The position numbers and the translations under genes are program-made. From the NCBI GenBank assembly GCA_028867395.1, contig JAGWGO010000018.1, positions 1 through 12,883 of the forward strand: 12,883 bases of DNA, read 5' to 3'. The DNA is from Nitrososphaerota archaeon (GTDB taxonomy: Archaea; Thermoproteota; Nitrososphaeria; Nitrososphaerales; Nitrosopumilaceae). How positions within the stretch are numbered: the first letter of the stretch is position 1; every line of letters starts with the position of its first letter. The notes beneath the pieces are model-generated. The model ran no database searches, had not been told where the DNA came from, and worked only from the letters and a program-made list of their open reading frames with translations. Below are positions 7,151-12,883 of this stretch, piece after piece.

Positions 7151-8115
7151 GCCAAGACTGCTCCTTGATGTGTCTTTAGAACTCTTGAAACAAGTAGTTG
7201 CGCAACCATGTTAATGCATATTGCAACAGCAAAGAGGATTAGCCCAACTCCTATCAATGCAGCCATGTGAAGACTTCCTTGAGATGCTTCTGGAAACTCA
7301 TTTGCGATTATGCTAGACATTGTTTGACTTGGACCAAATAGTGATGTTGGGAAAGCTTGTGGACCTGTCGCATTACCAATTAACATTGTAACAGCCATAG
7401 TTTCTCCTACTGCCCTTCCTAGTCCAAGTATAGAAGCGCCAATAAGACCTGATTTTGAGTATGGAATTACTGCCATCTTGAAAACTTCCCACTTTGTGGC
7501 TCCAAGCATGTATGCAGCCTCTCTTTGGCTATTTGGAACTGCAATCATGATCTCTCGTGAAATGGAAGCTATTGTTGGAATTACCATAATAGCCAAGACC
7601 ACGCTTGCTGTGAAGATATCCAATCCAAATGGCGTTCCAGAGAAGAGGAAAACATTGTTACCAAGGGCATTGTTGAGTGGTACCTCGATCCAATCCCTAA
7701 GGTAATCTCGAAATACAAACATCCCCCATAGACCGTAAATAACACTAGGTACTGCTGCTAATAGCTCGATTATGAAAGAAAGTATAGAGCGCAAAAACTT
7801 GGGAGCTAGCTCCGCCAAAAACATAGCGATACCAATGCTTATTGGTACGCCAATAAGCATCGCAAGTCCGGCAGTCACAAAGGTGCCTGCAATATAGGGT
7901 GCCGCACCATAGGATTCGCTGCCTTCCACTGCATTCCAATCTGAACCTGTGAGAAATGAGATTCCTTCTTGAGCCCAGATCTGGTACGAGCCTGAAACTA
8001 GTTGGAATACTATCAAAGCAATGATAGCAAGAATGTAAGTAGCTGCAACAGCTGCTGCTATTTTGAAAATTTTGTCAAATAGGGGAGATCCTCCCTTTAA
8101 CTTCACAGTTTCCAT
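7147..8115 (-). CDS. pstC: Phosphate ABC transporter permease PstC
   Basis: A 322-aa integral membrane protein forming the channel with PstA. The first helix is at about 17-42, followed by a long external loop, then a cluster of helices. The family-typical AAVPSVIYGLWG segment and the EAA loop REAAYMLGATKW are seen. The GLGRAVGETMAVTMLIGN stretch is a PstC hallmark and separates it from PstA. ATG at 8115 is chosen over an in-frame TTG at 8124, since both lie in the same frame and the ATG gives a standard N-terminus. It is first gene of the operon pstC-pstA-pstB-phoU, with a 4-base ATGA overlap with pstA. Its promoter lies in the divergent region shared with the AbrB-PhoU gene. Confidence 0.96.
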   Translation of the reverse strand: METVKLKGGSPLFDKIFKIAAAVAATYILAIIALIVFQLVSGSYQIWAQEGISFLTGSDWNAVEGSESYGAAPYIAGTFVTAGLAMLIGVPISIGIAMFLAELAPKFLRSILSFIIELLAAVPSVIYGLWGMFVFRDYLRDWIEVPLNNALGNNVFLFSGTPFGLDIFTASVVLAIMVIPTIASISREIMIAVPNSQREAAYMLGATKWEVFKMAVIPYSKSGLIGASILGLGRAVGETMAVTMLIGNATGPQAFPTSLFGPSQTMSSIIANEFPEASQGSLHMAALIGVGLILFAVAICINMVAQLLVSRVLKTHQGAVLA

Positions 8116-8259
8116 CAAGTACAATTGATGTGATCTGCGAGACAGATATCAGAGGTTCGACCATAATCTCTTAAGTTTCATATTTGAATATAGATCTATA
8201 TAGTACTACATAGAACGTAGTCACAACCGCTTTAATTATAGCCGTTATAGAGATAGACA
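8116..8259. promoter_or_regulatory. Divergent promoter region between pstC and the AbrB-PhoU regulator
   Basis: This 144-base region contains, in order: the pstC leader; a perfect 14-base palindrome (ATATAGATCTATAT, 8188-8201) overlapping CTATATAG (8196-8203), a likely TATA box for pstC about 80 bases before its ATG; CATAGAACGTAG at 8209-8220, related to elements before first pstS and ppx; and TTTAATTATAG at 8231-8241, whose last base is 19 bases before the TTG at 8260 and is a good TATA box for the regulator. The arrangement suits joint control of both genes from one set of operators. Confidence 0.6.
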
Positions 8260-9309
8260 TTGGCAGAACTGTTAAATGAAAAAGAGGTACGGAAGCTACA
8301 GCTTGTGGGCGGGTCTACCTACGTTCTCTCGCTTCCCAAGAAATGGATCGATGAACTGAATCTCAAGACCGGCGATCCTGTCTCCATTGTAAAGAATGTT
8401 AACCAATCCCTTTCAATCTTACCGACAGGATCATCTCAGACACCTAAAATAGCAAAATCAAAAACCATCATAAGCCAAAAAGAAGCTGTAGAATCAATAC
8501 AGCGTAAAGTTATTGCAATGTACCTAGCAGGATATCAAATTCTTGAGATCCAGTCCAAAGGGGGAAGAATCCAGCTTGAACACAAACAAGCAATAAGAGA
8601 TCTTGTAAGAAAGAACATGATAGGAACAGAAATTGTAGAATCTACACCAGAATCCATAACAATTCAGATTCTGACAAGCCTTCCCGAGCTTTCAATAAAT
8701 GATGCTTTGAAGCGAATGTTTTTGTTGACAACTACAATGCACAGGCAAGCTATTGATGCCCTAAAAGAAATGGATACTGAGCTTGGAGAGGAGATCACAC
8801 ATCTTGATGATGAGGTTGATCGTTTTAGTTTGTATATACTTCGAAATCTTACATTAGCAGTCGAGCACGAAAGGATATTGCGTGATATCGGTTTGAAAAA
8901 GCCTTCCGATTGTATAAGTTATAGAATAGTCGTAAAATCAATAGAAAGAGTTGCTGATCATGCAGTCTCTATAGCTAGCCGGGTGAAGTTTCTGAAATCT
9001 ACATTAGAGCCAGCGCTTTTACAAAAGGTTACAAAACTCAGCGAAGAATCACTCAAAGTGTTTGAGGATTCAATTGCTGCCCTAAATAGAAGAGATTATT
9101 CACTGGCAGATATGGTTGCGTCAACTGCACGTAGAATTGCGGTAAAGGAAAAAGAATTTACAGATAGCTTAGAAGAGTCCAAGAAATATACAAGTGTTAT
9201 AAAATTTGTCTTGGAAGACATTCGCAGAACGGCTGAATATTCTAGCGATATTGCAGAGGCCGTGATTAATGAGACGGTCCAAGATGTAATCTCTGAAAAT
9301 GGTTCATAA
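8260..9309 (+). CDS. AbrB-domain/PhoU fusion, phosphate uptake regulator
   Basis: The 349-aa protein joins a DNA-binding AbrB/SpoVT-type swapped-hairpin domain (residues 10-50, RKLQLVGGSTYVLSLPKKW then LKTGDPVSI) to two PhoU-type helical repeats. The first repeat covers about 145-243, with DDEVDRFSLYILRN (183-196) and IERVADHAVSIA (228-239). The second covers about 250-345, with RRTAEYSSDIAEAV (322-335). Archaea often combine these domains in proteins annotated as phosphate uptake regulators. The DNA-binding part plus location divergent from pstC suggest direct transcriptional control of the pst genes in response to phosphate or transporter state; this is inference. The start is TTG at 8260, supported by the family-typical N-terminus and a TATA box at leaderless spacing. 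It is distinct from the stand-alone PhoU at 4801-5427. Confidence 0.9.
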   Translation: MAELLNEKEVRKLQLVGGSTYVLSLPKKWIDELNLKTGDPVSIVKNVNQSLSILPTGSSQTPKIAKSKTIISQKEAVESIQRKVIAMYLAGYQILEIQSKGGRIQLEHKQAIRDLVRKNMIGTEIVESTPESITIQILTSLPELSINDALKRMFLLTTTMHRQAIDALKEMDTELGEEITHLDDEVDRFSLYILRNLTLAVEHERILRDIGLKKPSDCISYRIVVKSIERVADHAVSIASRVKFLKSTLEPALLQKVTKLSEESLKVFEDSIAALNRRDYSLADMVASTARRIAVKEKEFTDSLEESKKYTSVIKFVLEDIRRTAEYSSDIAEAVINETVQDVISENGS

Positions 9310-9338
9310 AATAATATTTAACAAATGATACAAATGAA

Positions 9339-9362
9339 TTATAATGGAAATTTTCATTATAA
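9339..9362. repeat. 24-base near-perfect palindrome before the CHAD gene
   Basis: Arms TTATAATGGAAA and TTTTCATTATAA abut without spacer and match at 11 of 12 positions. The element lies 30 bases after the stop of the AbrB-PhoU gene and 45 bases before the ATG of the CHAD gene. It contains TTATAAT on one strand and CATTATAA on the other, so a TATA box may be embedded in a dimeric regulator site. A role in ending the upstream transcript is an alternative. Confidence 0.45.
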
Positions 9363-9407
9363 CAAAAATTAGTAAACTACAAACCTATCAATCAAGATGG
9401 GTTAATT

Positions 9408-10223
9408 ATGAATCTTAAACGAGCAATTTATCCTGGCAAGAAATTATTAGCAAGTAAATTTAAGAAAATAATCAAAACATTTACCAAAAAATTAGATAAT
9501 TATATCAACGACCCAAACGAGGAAAACATTCATGATATTAGAATAGCCATCAGGCGAATGGAGGCTGTCTATCGAATTTTGCCTAAAAGCAACAGAAAAT
9601 GTGAAGATTTGCAAAATTATGTAAAACAGGCAAAAGCCCTATTCAAGATCAATACTCAGGTAAGAGATTTCGATATAATTCGTGCTAAACTAGATAGACG
9701 AAATCCTACTCAATTTGCCCTGATAATAGATTCGATAGACAATAAACGCAAATTTCAGCTAAATGCAGGACGTAGACTGGCTTTAAAATTAAAGAGTGCC
9801 ACGGAGCCAAAATTGAAAGAAAATGATATCAAGGAATCTAGGGTAAGGAAAAGATTTCAAAAAATTGTGTCTGGTTTGATTATTGACATAAATCATAATA
9901 TTCCTCTGGCTTTAAGTGATGACAAAAAAATTGAAGATATTCACAAATTAAGGAAAGACTTTAAAAAAATTCGCTATTCGATTGAGCTAACCGTGGATAA
10001 CATAGATTCTCTAAGATCTATTAAAAGCTTGAAAAAAATCCAAGATGAGCTTGGTTTAATCCACGATAGCGATATATTTCTAAATTATCTGAAAGATATT
10101 GAGGGTCCACATGGATTATCAGAAATAATAAGAGATGAAATAATTGAAAGAAGAGAAAGATATCAAAAATTTGTTCAAGTTTTCAAAGATGAAAAAATTG
10201 ACCCTAAAAAATTAATTTTATAA
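9408..10223 (+). CDS. CHAD-domain protein, probable polyphosphate binder
   Basis: A 271-aa, Lys/Arg-rich, all-helical protein with a full CHAD domain (conserved histidine alpha-helical domain). Two related halves are seen. The first has IHDIRIAIRR (41-50, with H42, R45, R49 and R50) and VRDFDI (85-90). The second has IHKLRKDFKKIRYSIEL (178-194, with H179, R182, K183, K186, K187 and R189) and LGLIHDSDIF (215-224). CHAD domains bind polyphosphate through this basic surface and often sit beside polyphosphate enzymes. There is no CYTH triphosphatase domain here, so it is likely a binding or targeting protein rather than an enzyme. It overlaps the 3' end of the convergent ppx gene by six bases. 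A purine-rich GATGGG lies upstream of the ATG, but no clear Shine-Dalgarno is seen. Confidence 0.9.
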   Translation: MNLKRAIYPGKKLLASKFKKIIKTFTKKLDNYINDPNEENIHDIRIAIRRMEAVYRILPKSNRKCEDLQNYVKQAKALFKINTQVRDFDIIRAKLDRRNPTQFALIIDSIDNKRKFQLNAGRRLALKLKSATEPKLKENDIKESRVRKRFQKIVSGLIIDINHNIPLALSDDKKIEDIHKLRKDFKKIRYSIELTVDNIDSLRSIKSLKKIQDELGLIHDSDIFLNYLKDIEGPHGLSEIIRDEIIERRERYQKFVQVFKDEKIDPKKLIL

Positions 10224-11726
10224 TTCTAAAACAGAGCTTTGCATGCTTTGATTATCGCGTAGCATACAAATTACATGAGTGTCAAATGCATTTTCAAATT
10301 TATTCATTGCGTTCCTCAACAATAGCTTTGGTAGGGTTTTTGCCTGAATGATATGTAACTCTATAATTCCATCAGTATATCGTTTCAATTCAATTTTTGA
10401 TTTTGTTTGTTCTAATACTCTCAATAATGTAATTAATGATGAAATTTTTCTCACCGTGGTTTTATCTTGCTGAGATAAAATTGGCTTGTATCGTGCAAAT
10501 AACCAATCCGATGTCTTCACATGTCTTGTATGAACTAAAGATAGTCCTAAAATTAATTGATTAGTGTGACTTAGTAACATATCCTCATCCATTACAGAAT
10601 AGAATAGACTTTGTGGATTGTTAAACGATAACTTTTCTGATATTTTCTTTTCTGCATATGAAAGAATCTCAACTTCACGTTTACTCAATAACTTTAATGA
10701 AAGTAAGCTATCGACAAAGTTTCTTGTGTGTGGAAATGGTTGGAATGAAATTGTAGATCCTATTGTTTGACGGATTTGCTCTGCTGTTATATTTTTTGAG
10801 TGGTATGCTCTTGGGTTTTCAAGAAATATAGAAAGCGCTCCTTCCCTTACTCCATGATTACTTACGCATAAACTGTTAAAGCCAAACTTTTCTATTATCG
10901 TATCTATCACGCAAGAACCTGCCACTATTGTTTCTGCTCTACTTGCGCCAATAACTGAGATCTTTGCCATGTCTTCATATCTCATCTTGTAAAGTTGTTT
11001 AGCTATAGATTTTACAAAATTAGAACTCATTTTGTAATTGTGAATTTTGTCAAGTGGATATTTGCTTATCTTCTGATCATACCTGGCTAATGCCCTTAAA
11101 ACACCTCCAACGCCTACAAGTTTTGTGTCTTTACCAAGGCCCAATTCCTTCTTTTCAGGAAGAAGACTAGATATGAAACGTTTCATATTCCTGTAATCTT
11201 TCTCGCTGAATCTGTCGTTTTTATCATTAAATTGTTGTGTTAGTCTCAAAGCTCCAAGGGGTAACGAAATTACTTTTCGTATCTTGAATCCCTCTGCATG
11301 CACAATTTCAAGACTTCCACCACCTATATCAAAAAATAATGTATTTTGAAGTTGTAGAGATTTAATTGCACCAACGTAAGAATACAGCGCTTCTTCTTTT
11401 TCAGAAAGCACTTTGAATCTAAATCCTGTTTCTTTGTAAACTTCTTCAAGAAATTCATCTTTGTTGCTTGCTTCTCTAACTGCGCTTGTGGCTATAGGTA
11501 GGACGGATTTTATTGGCTGTGATTGGATGATGTCCCTAAATAATCTCAGAGTGTCAATAGCACGAAGTATTGGTTTTTTACCTAGCTTTCCTTTTTCATC
11601 CAATCCCTCTCCAAGTTTAACTTTAATTCCTTCTTGTTGAAAAACATCAAACGCGTCATCATCTTTTACATTGTATGTAACTAGCTTGGCAGAATTATAT
11701 CCTAGATCAATTACGGATATTTTCAA
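10218..11726 (-). CDS. ppx: Exopolyphosphatase, Ppx/GppA family
   Basis: A 502-aa ASKHA-fold phosphatase expected to remove terminal phosphate from polyphosphate (or pppGpp in relatives). Visible elements: VIDLGYNSAKL (5-15, first phosphate loop, with Tyr where many relatives have Ser), ATSAVREA (79-86), SEKEEAL (108-114, with the likely catalytic Glu), FFDIGGGSLEIV (131-142, second phosphate loop), GVGGVLRALA (205-214), SRAETIVAG (262-270) and GVREGALS (292-299). Residues about 318-450 align in pattern with the HD-type C-terminal domain, but the LHDIG metal motif is absent where expected, after LSYA (about 355-358). The start is TTG at 11726, with GAGGT eight bases upstream and a TATA box near leaderless distance. 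Six-base tail overlap with the CHAD gene supports a shared polyphosphate role. Confidence 0.92.
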   Translation of the reverse strand: MKISVIDLGYNSAKLVTYNVKDDDAFDVFQQEGIKVKLGEGLDEKGKLGKKPILRAIDTLRLFRDIIQSQPIKSVLPIATSAVREASNKDEFLEEVYKETGFRFKVLSEKEEALYSYVGAIKSLQLQNTLFFDIGGGSLEIVHAEGFKIRKVISLPLGALRLTQQFNDKNDRFSEKDYRNMKRFISSLLPEKKELGLGKDTKLVGVGGVLRALARYDQKISKYPLDKIHNYKMSSNFVKSIAKQLYKMRYEDMAKISVIGASRAETIVAGSCVIDTIIEKFGFNSLCVSNHGVREGALSIFLENPRAYHSKNITAEQIRQTIGSTISFQPFPHTRNFVDSLLSLKLLSKREVEILSYAEKKISEKLSFNNPQSLFYSVMDEDMLLSHTNQLILGLSLVHTRHVKTSDWLFARYKPILSQQDKTTVRKISSLITLLRVLEQTKSKIELKRYTDGIIELHIIQAKTLPKLLLRNAMNKFENAFDTHVICMLRDNQSMQSSVLEL

Positions 11727-11744
11727 CTCTTATTACCTCGTTTC

Positions 11745-11753
11745 GATATAAGC
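11745..11753 (-). promoter_or_regulatory. Candidate TATA box for ppx
   Basis: The minus strand reads GCTTATATC; the TTATAT ends at 11746, 20 bases before the TTG at 11726. That is within a base of the distance seen for the two other TTG-start genes. A GAGGT string lies between box and start (11735-11739), so a short-leader message with a ribosome site is not compatible with a start site at the TTG itself; one of the two signals may be incidental. Confidence 0.4.
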
Positions 11754-11803
11754 ATGTCACTATTAATCTAGATTAGATTTACAATTTTTTACCAAGTGAA
11801 AAA

Positions 11804-11817
11804 TATAGAATACGTAG
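11804..11817 (-). promoter_or_regulatory. TACGT-CTATA element upstream of ppx
   Basis: On the plus strand this reads TATAGAATACGTAG. It differs by one base from TATAGAACACGTAG at 3348-3361 before the first pstS, and both lie upstream of minus-strand genes in the same orientation. Here it is about 80 bases before the ppx start, just beyond the end of sixA. It could be a distal TATA-containing promoter or an operator of a phosphate regulator. Confidence 0.4.
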
Positions 11818-11818
11818 A

Positions 11819-12316
11819 TCATTGACCAATTCTTTTCAGGTGTTTTGGAGTAAGTAACCATCTCAATTCTCCCTTAAGTTTGGGAAGAATAGTCGTAACC
11901 CTGATACGCGCTAAACCTGCCTTTTTCAGGTCAATTCTGCATTCTCCATTTGAGATGGCATCTCCTATTAATTCACTCAGATCTGGCTCATGTCCTACAA
12001 TCAATACTGACGAATCTTGCTTTAGGTTGGAAAGTTTATTGTAAAGTTGCAGCTTATTTCCTTCAGGTTTTAGTTCATCTAGTTCTTTGATTTGGTTTTT
12101 TGATGTTACAATTTTAGAAACTATTTCTGCTGTTTGTTTTGCTCTCAAGACTGGGCTAGTAAAGATATAATCAAATTCTATTCCCAGATCTTGTACTCCT
12201 TTTGAAATCTCTTTAATTTCTTTTTCTCCTCCTACCGTAAGGGTCCTTTTTGAGTCATCTCTAATAGTAGCAGAACTCCTCCCTGCCTCCCCATGCCTTA
12301 AGATAAATAGGTCCAT
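11819..12316 (-). CDS. sixA: SixA-type phosphohistidine phosphatase (histidine phosphatase superfamily)
   Basis: The 165-aa protein matches the small SixA branch of the histidine phosphatase superfamily. Catalytic features: LRHGEAG with R7 and H8 (H8 is the expected phospho-acceptor), TSPVLRAKQTAEI with R58, and IVGHEPDLSEL with H109. Length is close to bacterial SixA (about 160 aa). SixA removes phosphate from phosphohistidine in bacterial relay proteins. The archaeal substrate is not known, and a small phospho-ester or polyphosphate-linked substrate is possible given the neighbours. The ATG at 12316 is preceded by GAGGT at 12 bases. The gene lies 92 bases upstream of ppx on the same strand and may be co-transcribed with it, although a separate ppx promoter is visible. 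It is divergent from the kinase gene at the right edge. Confidence 0.88.
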   Translation of the reverse strand: MDLFILRHGEAGRSSATIRDDSKRTLTVGGEKEIKEISKGVQDLGIEFDYIFTSPVLRAKQTAEIVSKIVTSKNQIKELDELKPEGNKLQLYNKLSNLKQDSSVLIVGHEPDLSELIGDAISNGECRIDLKKAGLARIRVTTILPKLKGELRWLLTPKHLKRIGQ

Positions 12317-12576
12317 TAGTTTATTGATACCTCATGGCGTCTCTAGAACTTGCAAAATCTCCTAGATATCTTATTCTCATATTCAGATAAATCAGGTGTA
12401 AGATATTTGAAATGTGATCATAATTTCTTATCTTTCATATCCATATGAAGACTATATAGATCAGAGTCATAATTAGGTCTGTAAACATAATCTATGTTGT
12501 CAAGTGGTCCAATTATGGCAAATGTAAATAGAAACGATGTAAGATCTAAAAATAGATGGAGTGTTATTAAATCGGC
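12317..12576. promoter_or_regulatory. Divergent intergenic region between sixA and the kinase gene
   Basis: Most of this AT-rich stretch is non-coding. A CTATATAG box at 12452-12459 would start a plus-strand transcript near 12480. A possible second TATA-like CTAAAAATAG (12545-12554) lies about 25 bases before the ATG at 12577. A small frame (12494-12580) leads into the kinase start. No clear TATA box was picked out for sixA on the minus strand. Confidence 0.4.
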
Positions 12577-12580
12577 ATGA
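12494..12580 (+). CDS. Possible 28-aa small ORF overlapping the kinase start
   Basis: The frame begins at ATG 12494 (an alternative in-frame ATG is at 12515) and ends at TGA 12578-12580. It overlaps the kinase ATG at 12577 by four bases (ATGA), the same coupling arrangement as pstC/pstA. It encodes a short basic peptide with many Arg, Asn and Lys and matches no family I know. A CTATATAG box lies 35 bases upstream of the ATG. It may be a leader peptide, a small protein, or a chance frame; codon evidence is too short to decide. Confidence 0.25.
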   Translation: MLSSGPIMANVNRNDVRSKNRWSVIKSA

Positions 12581-12883
12581 AAACTGCCAAGGCAAATAAA
12601 ATGGAAGGAAAACTCATTGTTGTAGAAGGAATTGACGGTTCTGGTAAATCAACTCAAATCCATCTGTTAGAGAAATGGTTAGGCTACAAAGGTATCAGTG
12701 TTTTCAAGTCAGAATGGAATTCTTCAGAAATGGTAAAAGAGATAACATCAAAAGGAAAAAAGAAAGGACTGCTCACGCCTACCACTTTCAGTCTTTTGCA
12801 TGCAACAGACTTTGCGGACAGGTATGAAAGAAATATCTTGCCCCTTCTTCGTGCAGGATATTTTGTTTTGGCAGACAGATATG
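12577..12883 (+). CDS. tmk: Thymidylate-kinase-like P-loop kinase (5' part, runs off the window)
   Basis: Only the first 102 codons are in the window. Walker A is intact, GIDGSGKST (18-26), after a VVE beta-strand. DRY appears at 100-102 where dTMP kinases have their DR(Y/F) motif. The region between, where standard dTMP kinases carry the REPGGT segment that helps bind dTMP, instead reads KSEWNSSEMV (44-53), followed by a Lys-rich stretch (KGKKKG, 59-64) and TPTTFSLLHATDFADRYE. So the fold is thymidylate-kinase-like but the acceptor may differ. The polyphosphate kinase 2 family is a distant relative of this fold, and the neighbours concern polyphosphate, so a nonstandard role is possible. ATG at 12577 is preferred; an in-frame ATG at 12601 would drop eight residues. 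Confidence 0.75.
   Translation, partial: MKTAKANKMEGKLIVVEGIDGSGKSTQIHLLEKWLGYKGISVFKSEWNSSEMVKEITSKGKKKGLLTPTTFSLLHATDFADRYERNILPLLRAGYFVLADRY

Noticed and set aside
8116..8124. TTG-initiated longer PstC
   Set aside because: It adds only three residues before an ATG at 8115, with no supporting ribosome site.
8150..8170. GGTTCGACC resembling a tRNA T-arm upstream of pstC
   Set aside because: No 5-bp stem closes the loop and no cloverleaf fits around it.
12334..12390. Plus-strand 18-codon frame after the sixA start
   Set aside because: Too short, no promoter or ribosome site in place, and no neighbour coupling.
1..12883. Mobile element, CRISPR or prophage content
   Set aside because: No transposase, integrase, direct-repeat array or phage-type gene is visible; the novelty here lies in regulation and the polyphosphate block.

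Overview
The window looks like chromosomal DNA of an ammonia-oxidising-type archaeon (Nitrososphaerota, formerly Thaumarchaeota). Four things point there: archaeal TATA-type promoter elements, a PEFG-CTERM sorting signal on a phosphate-binding protein, a two-wHTH archaeal regulator with small zinc-ribbon neighbours, and an AbrB-PhoU fusion regulator. The DNA is AT-rich throughout. No mobile element, CRISPR array, rRNA or tRNA was seen.

Layout. Positions 1-315 are AT-rich with no firm gene. Then come a tandem winged-helix regulator (+, 316-861) and, on the minus strand, three small poorly known genes: an all-helical 128-aa protein, a small membrane or secreted protein, and a double zinc-ribbon protein. 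Positions 2184-8115 hold a complete high-affinity phosphate uptake locus, all on the minus strand: two pstS paralogs as separate units, and a tight pstC-pstA-pstB-phoU operon. A divergent gene at 8260-9309 (+) encodes an AbrB-type DNA-binding domain fused to PhoU domains, the obvious candidate regulator of the transporter. Next comes a polyphosphate-themed block: a CHAD-domain protein (+), an exopolyphosphatase of the Ppx/GppA family (-) and a SixA-type phosphohistidine phosphatase (-). The window ends inside a thymidylate-kinase-like P-loop kinase (+).

How the genes fit together (inference from families and context). PstS proteins capture phosphate outside the cell, one apparently anchored by a PEFG-CTERM tail and one apparently soluble. 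PstC and PstA form the channel, PstB drives it, and PhoU plus the AbrB-PhoU protein sense or repress. CHAD and Ppx act on stored polyphosphate. The locus therefore appears to couple phosphate import, its control and polyphosphate turnover.

The most interesting points are: the asymmetric pair of PstS proteins; a repeated TACGT-N(1-6)-CTAT(A/G) element upstream of pstS1, pstS2, pstC and ppx; a 14-bp perfect palindrome in the pstC/regulator divergent region; TATA boxes at near-identical spacing to TTG start codons, suggesting leaderless mRNAs; a 24-bp near-perfect palindrome before the CHAD gene; a Ppx whose C-terminal HD-like domain has lost its HD dyad; and an atypical kinase lacking the usual dTMP-kinase REPGGT segment beside polyphosphate genes.
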